NCBI GenBank assembly: GCA_023387375.1
Contig: JAEWIE010000055.1
Coordinates: forward strand, 36,125 to 100,124
DNA length: 64,000 nucleotides
Source: Bacteroidota bacterium
GTDB taxonomy: Bacteria; Bacteroidota; Bacteroidia; Flavobacteriales; Weeksellaceae
Direction of reading: 5' to 3'
Position numbers and translations under genes: made by a program. The notes below the pieces were generated by a model. The model made no database searches. It saw only the letters and a program-made list of their open reading frames with translations, and was not told the DNA's origin. Positions 1 through 6,993 of the stretch are shown here, one piece after another (within the stretch, counting starts at the first letter, position 1; each line of letters opens with the position of its first letter).

Positions 1-26
1 CCAAATTGTTTCATGGGCTAAAAATA

Positions 27-57
27 CAAAAAAACTTACGGAATTCTCCGTAAGTTT
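27..57 (-). terminator. Rho-independent terminator of clpX
   Basis: The arms AAACTTACGGA and TCCGTAAGTTT pair perfectly over 11 bp around a 4-nt loop. On the minus strand they are followed by a U-rich run. It lies about 40 nt past the clpX stop. I see nothing else in bases 1-94. Confidence 0.85.
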
Positions 58-94
58 CGTGGGTAAGCTGAAAAATTTGAGCGAAGATTTTACT

Positions 95-1300
95 CTAGGC
101 TTTCTTTCGAGCTGGCTTTTCTTTTAGGACATTACTTTTGTTGAGTTTGATTGTTTTTTGCTCACCAATCGAGAACATATAGTCTTCCAATACTTTTTCG
201 GTTGTCCCTCGAAGGCCTCTAGCGCCAAGTCCCTTCTCCATGGTTTCCTCGACAATGCGTTCGATCGCACCCTCTGTAAAGTCAAGCGTAATTCCGTCCA
301 TTTTAAAGAGTTCAACAAACTGATTCACGATAGAACTCTTCGGTTCTTTCATGATTCGAATCATCGTATCTTTGGTTAGTTTATCCAAATTCGTAATGAT
401 CGGGAATCTTCCAAGAAGTTCAGGAATAAGACCAAATCGTCTTAAATCGAGTGCCGTCAATTGACTTAAAATGTACTCATCTTCTTCTGATTTCGAAAGT
501 TTATCATGACTAAATCCGATCGCTTGTTTGTTGAGTCGTCTTTCGATAATGTCTTTAATTCCATCAAAAGCACCCCCTGCAATAAACAAAATGTTTTGGG
601 TATTGATCTGGATGTACTTCTGATCGGGATGTTTTCGGCCTCCTTGTGGCGGTACATTGACAATACTACCCTCTAATAACTTTAGAAGACCTTGTTGTAC
701 TCCTTCACCAGAAACATCACGAGTGATACTTGCATTGTCTGATTTTCTTGCAATCTTATCAATCTCATCGATAAACACGATGCCTTTTTCTGCTTTTTGT
801 ACATCGTAATCTGCTACCATAAGCAATCGAGAAAGTATACTCTCAATGTCTTCTCCGACATAACCTGCTTCTGTAAGGATCGTTGCATCCACGATACAGA
901 AAGGAACGTTTAGTTCTTTCGCAATGGTCTTTGCTAAAAGGGTCTTTCCAGTCCCTGTTTCCCCGACCATAATAATATTAGATTTCTCGATCTCTACCTC
1001 ACGGTCTTTTTGCTCCGCATGGAGCAACCTTTTGTAATGGTTATATACGGCAATGGAAAGCTGCTTTTTGGCTTGGTCTTGTCCAATGACGTACTGATCT
1101 AAAAATTCTTTGATTTCTTTTGGTTTCTTTAAGTCTTCTAGACTTGTTGTGGAAATATTCTCACCCCCATGCACTGATTCCTTCACAATCGAATGGGCCT
1201 GTTCAATACAGTTTTCACATATATATCCATCTTGTCCTGCAATTAGGATCTGGACTTCGCTACGTTTTCTTCCACAAAATGAACATTGATTCGGGTTCAT
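95..1300 (-). CDS. clpX: ATP-dependent Clp protease ATP-binding subunit ClpX
   Basis: ClpX is the AAA+ unfoldase that recognises tagged or misfolded proteins and feeds them to ClpP in the cytoplasm. The N-terminal C4 zinc-binding domain is visible (C6, C9, C28, C31). It is followed by Walker A GETGTGKT near residue 113, Walker B VFIDEIDKI, and the C-terminal small AAA+ domain with the GLGARGLRG sensor-2 stretch. The length of 401 aa is normal for the family. The start ATG directly precedes the zinc finger. clpP is not next to it in this window, and the nearest neighbour, a HIT protein gene, is 204 bp upstream. Confidence 0.98.
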   Translation of the reverse strand: MNPNQCSFCGRKRSEVQILIAGQDGYICENCIEQAHSIVKESVHGGENISTTSLEDLKKPKEIKEFLDQYVIGQDQAKKQLSIAVYNHYKRLLHAEQKDREVEIEKSNIIMVGETGTGKTLLAKTIAKELNVPFCIVDATILTEAGYVGEDIESILSRLLMVADYDVQKAEKGIVFIDEIDKIARKSDNASITRDVSGEGVQQGLLKLLEGSIVNVPPQGGRKHPDQKYIQINTQNILFIAGGAFDGIKDIIERRLNKQAIGFSHDKLSKSEEDEYILSQLTALDLRRFGLIPELLGRFPIITNLDKLTKDTMIRIMKEPKSSIVNQFVELFKMDGITLDFTEGAIERIVEETMEKGLGARGLRGTTEKVLEDYMFSIGEQKTIKLNKSNVLKEKPARKKA

Positions 1301-1504
1301 TAAATTTGATATCTTTTTAAGATTAGTTGTGTGAACTGCCTAACTTTGAATTTTTCAAGAGCTCTGGCTTCAAGGATCATAGACTTTCTAAAGCAACAAT
1401 TTACCTTGATTTTGTTTTCTGTCCGACTGCATTCCACAACCAGACTCGTCTTAAAACCTTTACTGCGCATGGAATTTTAGAAATCAATTCCAATACGTTA
1501 AGAT

Positions 1505-1894
1505 TTAAGCCTCTATTATTCGCTTTTGAATCTGCAGGTATTCCTCCTTGGAAAGTTGCAATCTTTCGTTCATGAAATTAAGATCTGACATCTGATTCAA
1601 GGGTACCAAGTGAATATGAGCATGGGGAACTTCAAGTCCGACCACGGCCACTCCTACTCTTACGCATTCGATTGCTTTGCCTATTTTTTTGGCCACCTCC
1701 TGAGAAAAGCCCCATAAAGCCTTATAACTTTCGCTGTCCAGATCAAATATGAGGTCAACCTCTTTCTTTGGAATCACTAAGGTATGTCCTTCAACAAGCG
1801 GCATCGCATCTAAAAAAGCAATGTGATATTCATCCTCAGCCACAATGTAGGCCGGGATTTCGCGGTTGATTATCTTGCTAAAAATGGAACCCAT
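1505..1894 (-). CDS. HIT family protein (histidine triad nucleotide hydrolase)
   Basis: This 129-aa single-domain protein carries the histidine triad HAHIHLVPL near residue 92, the catalytic loop of Hint/HIT nucleoside phosphoramidases that hydrolyse AMP-linked substrates. The N-terminal SIFSKIINREIPAYIVAED is typical of Hint-type proteins. It starts 40 bp after the greA stop on the same strand, so the two are probably cotranscribed, a common pairing in Bacteroidota. The physiological substrate cannot be told from the sequence. Confidence 0.93.
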   Translation of the reverse strand: MGSIFSKIINREIPAYIVAEDEYHIAFLDAMPLVEGHTLVIPKKEVDLIFDLDSESYKALWGFSQEVAKKIGKAIECVRVGVAVVGLEVPHAHIHLVPLNQMSDLNFMNERLQLSKEEYLQIQKRIIEA

Positions 1895-1934
1895 AAACTG
1901 ATCTTAATCCTGCATTTCGTTTTGAGCCTACAAT

Positions 1935-2405
1935 TTACAAAGTAATTTCTAAAACCTCAAAAGAAAGTTCGTTACCATTAGGCAATTGGATCAGTGCGCT
2001 TTCGCCCACTTTTTTCCCTAAAAGTCCCTTCGCAATGGGTGTACTGACGGAAATTCGTCCTGTCTTTAGGTCGCTTTCGTTGTCCGGTACAAATGTGAAT
2101 TTTTGTTCTTTTTTCGTAGATTTATTTAATAAACGAACCGTGGTTAGAATAGACACCTTTGAAGTATCTAGCTGCGACTCGTCAATTACCTTAGAATTAG
2201 CAATTGAGTCTTTCAATTTAGAAATTTTCATCTCAAGCATACCCTGTGCCTCTTTAGCTGCATCGTATTCTGCATTTTCAGACAAATCTCCTTTATCACG
2301 AGCTTCCGCTATTTGTTGCGTAACACGTGGTCTTTCAACACTTTCTAACTGCTCCAGCTCTACCTTCATTTTATTCAAGCCTTCCTTTGTAACGTATGTT
2401 GCCAT
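1935..2405 (-). CDS. greA: Transcription elongation factor GreA
   Basis: GreA rescues backtracked RNA polymerase by stimulating transcript cleavage. The protein has the N-terminal coiled coil with the acidic tip DKGDLSENAEYDAAKEAQ and a C-terminal FKBP-like domain ending in the NGNELSFEVLEI stretch. I place the start at MATYVTKEGL (ATG at 2405), which gives about 156 aa. A longer frame to 2462 exists, but its N-terminus is unlike the family and it would leave little room for the leader behind the promoter at 2486-2515. It is the first gene of a greA-HIT pair. Confidence 0.97.
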   Translation of the reverse strand: MATYVTKEGLNKMKVELEQLESVERPRVTQQIAEARDKGDLSENAEYDAAKEAQGMLEMKISKLKDSIANSKVIDESQLDTSKVSILTTVRLLNKSTKKEQKFTFVPDNESDLKTGRISVSTPIAKGLLGKKVGESALIQLPNGNELSFEVLEITL

Positions 2406-2485
2406 AATTTTATATTTTTGAAAAAGATAAAAAAAAATTATCCGACCATCTAGCCCGGACAATATTTTTCATTCGTATTAAAGAA

Positions 2486-2515
2486 CAAATATAATGTATT
2501 TTTTTCTAATTCCAA
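2486..2515 (-). promoter_or_regulatory. Promoter of greA, Bacteroidota type
   Basis: On the minus strand there is a TTGG box (2512-2515), an 18-bp spacer and TATATTTG (2486-2493). Transcription would start near 2479, giving a leader of about 75 nt before the greA ATG. The boxes overlap the start of the plus-strand lipoprotein gene. Confidence 0.65.
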
Positions 2516-2958
2516 GAATCAAATTTAGATTTAAAGAGATATTATTTCTGATTATCAGTTTATTACTTCTACAGTCTTGTAGAGAATCCGAGAACTCGAT
2601 CTCTTGCTTTCCTAACTCGACCATACAAGTTACAATAGCCCTAAATCACCCTAGTTATCAAAGGTTACAAAATATGGGAGGATGGGTTTATATAAGTGAG
2701 CAGCAATCTGGAACGAATGGATTAATTGTCGTAAAAACCAGTCAAGGGTTTAGAGTTTACGACCGAAATCCTCCGCACATTTGCCCAAGTACTCAATCGA
2801 CATTAATCGTACAAGATAATTCTAAACTGGTCTGTCCAGAAGATGGCGCGCAGTGGAATTTATTTACGGCTGAGCCTATTTCAGGAACTAGCGTATTTCC
2901 TAAAATTTACCGTTACCAATACAATGCAGATAATGAAACTTTAACCCTTTTTAATTAA
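2494..2958 (+). CDS. Lipoprotein with degenerate Rieske-like domain
   Basis: This 154-aa protein has a hydrophobic signal ending in a lipobox-like LLLLQSC, so it is probably exported and lipidated at about C29. The body resembles the small Rieske-fold lipoproteins of Flavobacteriia: a beta-rich start, then GLIVVKTSQGFRVYDRNPPH, then a CPEDGAQW loop. In a true Rieske centre the motifs are CxH and CxxH. Here the first lacks the pattern and the second has Asp where His is expected, so a [2Fe-2S] cluster is unlikely. It lies 4 bp before dtd on the same strand. Function unknown; the fold assignment is an inference from motif layout. Confidence 0.7.
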   Translation: MYFFLIPRIKFRFKEILFLIISLLLLQSCRESENSISCFPNSTIQVTIALNHPSYQRLQNMGGWVYISEQQSGTNGLIVVKTSQGFRVYDRNPPHICPSTQSTLIVQDNSKLVCPEDGAQWNLFTAEPISGTSVFPKIYRYQYNADNETLTLFN

Positions 2959-2962
2959 TTCC

Positions 2963-3412
2963 ATGAAAATTGTCATACAGAGAGTCTCCCATGCAGAAGT
3001 AAAAGTAAACGATGAAATTATTGGTGCTATTAACCAAGGACTTTTGCTTTTGGTTGGCATTGATCAATCAGACAGCAAAGAAGATGCGGATTACCTAGTC
3101 AATAAAATCAAAAACTTAAGGATTTTTTCTGATGAAAACGGCCTTATGAATCTCTCTCTATTGCAAATCGAAGGAGAAATTTTATGCGTGAGCCAATTCA
3201 CACTCATTGCCGAATACAAAAAAGGCAATCGTCCTTCCTTTATCAATGCTGCAAAACCTCCGCACGCTATGCCACTCTTTGTTTATTTTCAATCGGAGTT
3301 AAAGAAAACAGGACTCAAAATTGAAGGCGGAGAATTTGGTGCAGACATGAAAGTATCTCTGCTTAATGACGGTCCCGTGACCATCGTCATGGACTCGAAA
3401 ACAAAGGCCTAA
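2963..3412 (+). CDS. dtd: D-aminoacyl-tRNA deacylase (DTD)
   Basis: DTD hydrolyses D-amino acids (and glycine mischarged on tRNA-Ala) from tRNA, protecting translation. Both family signature motifs are present: SQFTL at about residue 78 and the NDGPVTIVMDS stretch near the C-terminus. The length of 149 aa matches the family. It begins 4 bp after the upstream lipoprotein stop and probably shares its transcript. It is followed by a bidirectional terminator. Confidence 0.97.
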   Translation: MKIVIQRVSHAEVKVNDEIIGAINQGLLLLVGIDQSDSKEDADYLVNKIKNLRIFSDENGLMNLSLLQIEGEILCVSQFTLIAEYKKGNRPSFINAAKPPHAMPLFVYFQSELKKTGLKIEGGEFGADMKVSLLNDGPVTIVMDSKTKA

Positions 3413-3431
3413 TTACGAATTCGTTCACTAT

Positions 3432-3460
3432 AAAAATGCCCCCACAATTTGGAGGCATTT
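3432..3460. terminator. Bidirectional terminator between dtd and a lipoprotein gene
   Basis: The arms AAAATGCC and GGCATTTT close a 13-nt loop in the convergent intergenic region. T-rich flanks on the plus side and A-rich flanks on the other let it serve both strands. Confidence 0.75.
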
Positions 3461-3484
3461 TCTATTTTATTTACATCGATAATT

Positions 3485-3991
3485 CTAGTTCGCTTGTGGA
3501 ACACTACTAAAAGTTAGTGAGCTTTTCATAGTCAAATCACTTGTAGGACTGCTTTTTAGCACGTACACAATTCTCTGTTGAATGGTTCCTCCAGACTTCA
3601 TAATGGCATCCAAATCCTTGCTAGCAACATCAAGACTTAGGGTAGTTCCAATATTATCCGCAATATGATCTCTAGATGCTACTAACACTTCTTTGTTACC
3701 AGAAATTAAATAAACGGAAACGGACTTAAACACACCCATTCCTTGGTCGCCCGCCGTGACAGATACTTTTGCTGTATTGGCCCGAATATCTTGTACGTTC
3801 TGACTCACACCCATGATTTGATTAAGTCCCGTTCCTGCGCCCACAGCTGTAAGCTGAGTAGCCACTGGGGAACCTTTAGAGACGGTAAAACTGGAATTAA
3901 AAGGCAGCGTATTTTGTAATACAGAAGAAACCGTTGAGCAACTAATTAACGTTGCGCTAATTACAATTGCAGATATAATAGAAGATTTCAT
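3485..3991 (-). CDS. Unrecognised lipoprotein, 168 aa
   Basis: The N-terminus MKSSIISAIVISATLISCS is a lipoprotein signal with a lipobox at about LISC (C18). The mature part is rich in Ser, Thr, Val and Ala, without cysteines or obvious catalytic motifs, and looks like one beta-rich domain. I do not recognise a named family. It stands alone between a convergent terminator and another lipoprotein gene on the same strand 90 bp upstream. Confidence 0.75.
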   Translation of the reverse strand: MKSSIISAIVISATLISCSTVSSVLQNTLPFNSSFTVSKGSPVATQLTAVGAGTGLNQIMGVSQNVQDIRANTAKVSVTAGDQGMGVFKSVSVYLISGNKEVLVASRDHIADNIGTTLSLDVASKDLDAIMKSGGTIQQRIVYVLKSSPTSDLTMKSSLTFSSVPQAN

Positions 3992-4081
3992 AACAAAAAA
4001 TGTTTTAAATATTATTTACAAAAATAAAGTAAAAAAGGGAACAAAGCTAAAAATTAGCTCCACTCTCTCCACCATTTTACA

Positions 4082-4630
4082 CTATGGTAGATTCTCTCTC
4101 TCCACGTGAATTGTAAATTTACCAAGTGGATTGCTCGAAGCCATATTGCTTTTTCCAACCATGAGCCAAACTTCACCATCACTCGGAATTTCAAGCTCTG
4201 CGCTGCGTCCAAAAGGACCATCAAGCGTGCCGTCGGGATAGCGAATCTGGTTAAGTCTAATATTCATCTCCTTCTCTTTGGGCTCTATTTGCACTTTCAC
4301 TTTGCCCATAGGCACATTAGCGAGTTTTAAAACAAACTGCTGGCTTTCGTTTTTAATTTCATCTCCGAGCGTAAAAGGAAGCATTTTTGCCTCCGCAGAA
4401 CGAACAATTTGGCGATCTGTTTCCTCTCTATTGATTCCCGTCTCTAACACTCTTTGTACACCCTCTGCCCTGTTCACAACGGAATCAGGGAGTTTCAAAA
4501 CGGAATCCTCTACCATGGCAGAGTCCAATAGGGCAATAGAGTCATCCTCCAAGACCGTCGTGTTTTCGATTTTTGATTCTTTGGTACATGACCAAAGAAG
4601 TAAAGGAATTACGATCCAAATTTTCTTCAT
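4082..4630 (-). CDS. Unrecognised lipoprotein, 182 aa
   Basis: MKKIWIVIPLLLWSCTKES is a clear lipoprotein signal with the lipid-accepting Cys at about residue 15. An acidic, Asp/Ser/Val-rich linker of about 50 residues follows, then a C-terminal beta-rich domain (roughly 80-180) with NIRLNQIRYPDGTLDGPFG and a strand resembling a carbohydrate-binding or jelly-roll-like fold. That fold is only an impression. No catalytic motif is visible. It is on the same strand as the lipoprotein gene at 3485 but 90 bp away. Confidence 0.75.
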   Translation of the reverse strand: MKKIWIVIPLLLWSCTKESKIENTTVLEDDSIALLDSAMVEDSVLKLPDSVVNRAEGVQRVLETGINREETDRQIVRSAEAKMLPFTLGDEIKNESQQFVLKLANVPMGKVKVQIEPKEKEMNIRLNQIRYPDGTLDGPFGRSAELEIPSDGEVWLMVGKSNMASSNPLGKFTIHVERENLP

Positions 4631-4821
4631 TTTCTAACAATTAATTGACTATTTCTGATGTATACTTAGTCCTTGCGTGGCGATCCTTTTAAGTCTTATA
4701 AGGGATACAACTAAAATTGTTCCAATCTTATCCAAATCGTTTTATTTTTCACATTTTTGAATTTCCCCAAGTAACCAAAATCAAAACTAGAAAAGAATGC
4801 GACTCAAAAATTAAAAAAAAA

Positions 4822-4847
4822 CTCATTTTAATTGCAATTAAAATGAG
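4822..4847 (-). terminator. Terminator at the 3' end of the paa operon
   Basis: This is a 26-bp perfect inverted repeat with arms CTCATTTTAATT and AATTAAAATGAG. On the minus strand it is followed at once by a run of nine T. It lies about 70 nt past the last crotonase gene, so it defines the end of the long paa transcript. Confidence 0.85.
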
Positions 4848-4914
4848 CTCCTAAGACCCTATAATCGGGTTCTAACTATTTGACGCTAGTAGGATTAACC
4901 CTCTAGATTTAGAT

Positions 4915-5688
4915 TTATTTCTTCAACCGTAACTTAATGGCTTCAATGCTTTTCTTAGCGCTAGGCTCCAAAATTAAAGAAGCGCTCATCAGGACTCTCT
5001 CGGGTGTTAAATCTTTAAAATGCTCTGTGTTTTCCCAAGAAACTTTCTTGATAAGGGAAAGGGCCTCTGGACTTCGAGACGCTAGCGTTTCCAAAAATCC
5101 GTCAAGCTCCGTATCCATCTGTTCAATGGTATCGAAGATCTTGTGGTAAACTCCGTGCGAAAGCCCCCACTCGGCTGAGCGAAATTCGGCATCAATCGCC
5201 ATGGCCGCAAATTGAGATTTGCCTATTTTTCTTTCCACATAAGGACCAATCACAAAAGGTCCAATCCCTAAATTTATTTCCGTCAATGCAAAACTTGCCT
5301 GCTTTGTGGCAAAACAATAATCGGCTCCACAAGCTATGCCTACACCTCCCCCCGTAGTCTTTCCTTGAACGCGAACCACGGTAATTTTCCCGCAGCTTCG
5401 CATCGCATCAAGAACTTTGGCAAAGCCTCCAAAGAAGGTTTTTGAACTTTCTAAATCTTGAACCGCCAGTAAATCTTCAAAACTAGCCCCTGCACAGAAA
5501 GCTTTCTCGCCTTCTGATTGAATTAATAATGCCTTCACCTCATCTTTAGAGGCTGATTCTAAAATGGTATCGGCTAAACTTTGTAAGACCTCACCGGGTA
5601 AGGAGTTGCTTTTCTTGGTTCCAAATGTAATGGTGGCAATTGAGTTTTTGATTTCAACCTCAACGGTTCCTCTTGGTTCTTTGTTCAT
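4915..5688 (-). CDS. Enoyl-CoA hydratase/isomerase family protein (last gene of paa operon)
   Basis: This 257-aa crotonase-fold protein has both oxyanion-hole segments, AFCAGASFEDL near residue 67 and GGGVGIACGADYC near 112, and a Glu in the ALTEINLGIGPFV loop where hydratases place a catalytic acid. Position in the paa operon suggests the beta-oxidation hydration step (PaaF role, 2,3-dehydroadipyl-CoA hydration). Its sequence is also close to methylglutaconyl-CoA hydratase-like proteins, so I give no symbol. Its ATG lies 4 bp past the GH5 stop, implying translational coupling. Confidence 0.9.
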   Translation of the reverse strand: MNKEPRGTVEVEIKNSIATITFGTKKSNSLPGEVLQSLADTILESASKDEVKALLIQSEGEKAFCAGASFEDLLAVQDLESSKTFFGGFAKVLDAMRSCGKITVVRVQGKTTGGGVGIACGADYCFATKQASFALTEINLGIGPFVIGPYVERKIGKSQFAAMAIDAEFRSAEWGLSHGVYHKIFDTIEQMDTELDGFLETLASRSPEALSLIKKVSWENTEHFKDLTPERVLMSASLILEPSAKKSIEAIKLRLKK

Positions 5689-5692
5689 GGTA

Positions 5693-6943
5693 TTAGGGTT
5701 TCATCCCGAGAGCTTTGGTATAGCCCTCCAGTTTTACATTGTTCTTAAATTTCATATTCTCGAGAAGTTCGTTGAGAGCCGCTTTTACTTTGACTTGGTC
5801 AGGCCTTGCTTCTCGAATTTTCTCAAAGGAGCTTCTATCTTTCTTCGTATATTCGACAATTAAATCCCAGTCTTTCGGTTTAGGAATATAGACCATCCCT
5901 GCTTTAGGTACCATTTTTTTATACGGCCAAAAGGTCCATCCTATGTTATTCTCTTCAAGTGTGATTCTAAATTTCTCAACCCATTCATCTGTATTCTCTC
6001 CAGTCTCTCCCATAAAGATGGGCAGGTTCACTTTTTCTCTAAAATCTAAAAAGTCCTGAATGTCTTTCTTTTCTGTTCCACTCCAATAGCGATGAGGGGT
6101 ATACATTAAATTGGAGTCAAACTTCCAATCGTTAAACACAGAAAAATTACTATTCCACTGAGCGCCTCCTAAGATTAATATGTGGTTCCTATCCACTTTT
6201 CTAATTTCTGCCGCCGCTCTTTTGTAAAGAGGTTCAAGCGCTGTATTAAGAACGCCATAGTCTTTCTCAAAGTAATGTGCGATTGGCTCATTAAGCAAAT
6301 CATAACCTAGAATACTTGGTTCGTTTTTATAGCGGGTGGCTATCTGCTTCCAGATATCGACAAATTGATCTTGGTACGCCTTTTCTGTGAAGAGCCAAGG
6401 ATATCCGTAGCTATCATCGATGTTGTCTCCCGTTTGACCACCTGGAGCCACATGCATATCTAAAATCACATAGAGGTCATTTTGCTTGCACCATTTAATT
6501 ACCTGATCCAAGATTTCAAAACCATCCTGCCTGCCTGTAAGTCCCATATAATCTTCATCCGTAAACTGCTTATAATGGAACGGCACACGCACGGTATTCA
6601 TGCCTGTTGATTTAATGTACTTAATATCCTGCTCGGTGATATAATTCTTTTTGAATTTTCGCCAAAATTCTTTTGTGAATTCTGGGCCTACCATTTCACT
6701 AAAGGCCTGATTAATTAGGCGGTAGGAAGAAACTTCTTCAAAGAAAAACATATAGCCTTCTGGATTGAGCCAGTTCCCTACATTGGTTCCTTGAATAAGA
6801 AACTTTTGATGGTCTGGCGTATACAAATTCTGACCGTCTACATAAATGTATTGGGTTTTAAGCGTGGGTTTCTGTGCATTAGCAAAGCAAAAGCACAACA
6901 AAAAACTAACTAAATAAGCTTTCAAAGCGATGGACTTAGTCAT
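5693..6943 (-). CDS. Secreted glycoside hydrolase family 5 (cellulase-like) protein
   Basis: The N-terminus is a signal peptide ending at about FANAQ (residue 24). The catalytic domain follows: GTNVGNWLNPEGYMFFF, the NTVRVPFHY strand, ILDMHVAPGGQ, the acid/base Glu in GYDLLNEPIAH, and the nucleophile Glu in PIFMGETGENTDEW. This is the (beta/alpha)8 GH5 pattern of endoglucanases and exo-beta-1,3-glucanases. The length of 416 aa is usual for one catalytic domain. It ends 4 bp before the next crotonase gene and lies 50 bp after paaZ, so it appears cotranscribed with phenylacetate genes, with no evident metabolic link. Substrate unknown. Confidence 0.92.
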   Translation of the reverse strand: MTKSIALKAYLVSFLLCFCFANAQKPTLKTQYIYVDGQNLYTPDHQKFLIQGTNVGNWLNPEGYMFFFEEVSSYRLINQAFSEMVGPEFTKEFWRKFKKNYITEQDIKYIKSTGMNTVRVPFHYKQFTDEDYMGLTGRQDGFEILDQVIKWCKQNDLYVILDMHVAPGGQTGDNIDDSYGYPWLFTEKAYQDQFVDIWKQIATRYKNEPSILGYDLLNEPIAHYFEKDYGVLNTALEPLYKRAAAEIRKVDRNHILILGGAQWNSNFSVFNDWKFDSNLMYTPHRYWSGTEKKDIQDFLDFREKVNLPIFMGETGENTDEWVEKFRITLEENNIGWTFWPYKKMVPKAGMVYIPKPKDWDLIVEYTKKDRSSFEKIREARPDQVKVKAALNELLENMKFKNNVKLEGYTKALGMKP

Positions 6944-6993
6944 AAATAATCTGATTTTAAGACGTAATATATAACTTATTTCTCAAAATGAGA

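Noticed and set aside
2035..2421. Plus-strand ORF of 128 codons opposite greA
   Set aside because: Shadow of greA; composition is Ser/Leu/Phe-rich with no family match.
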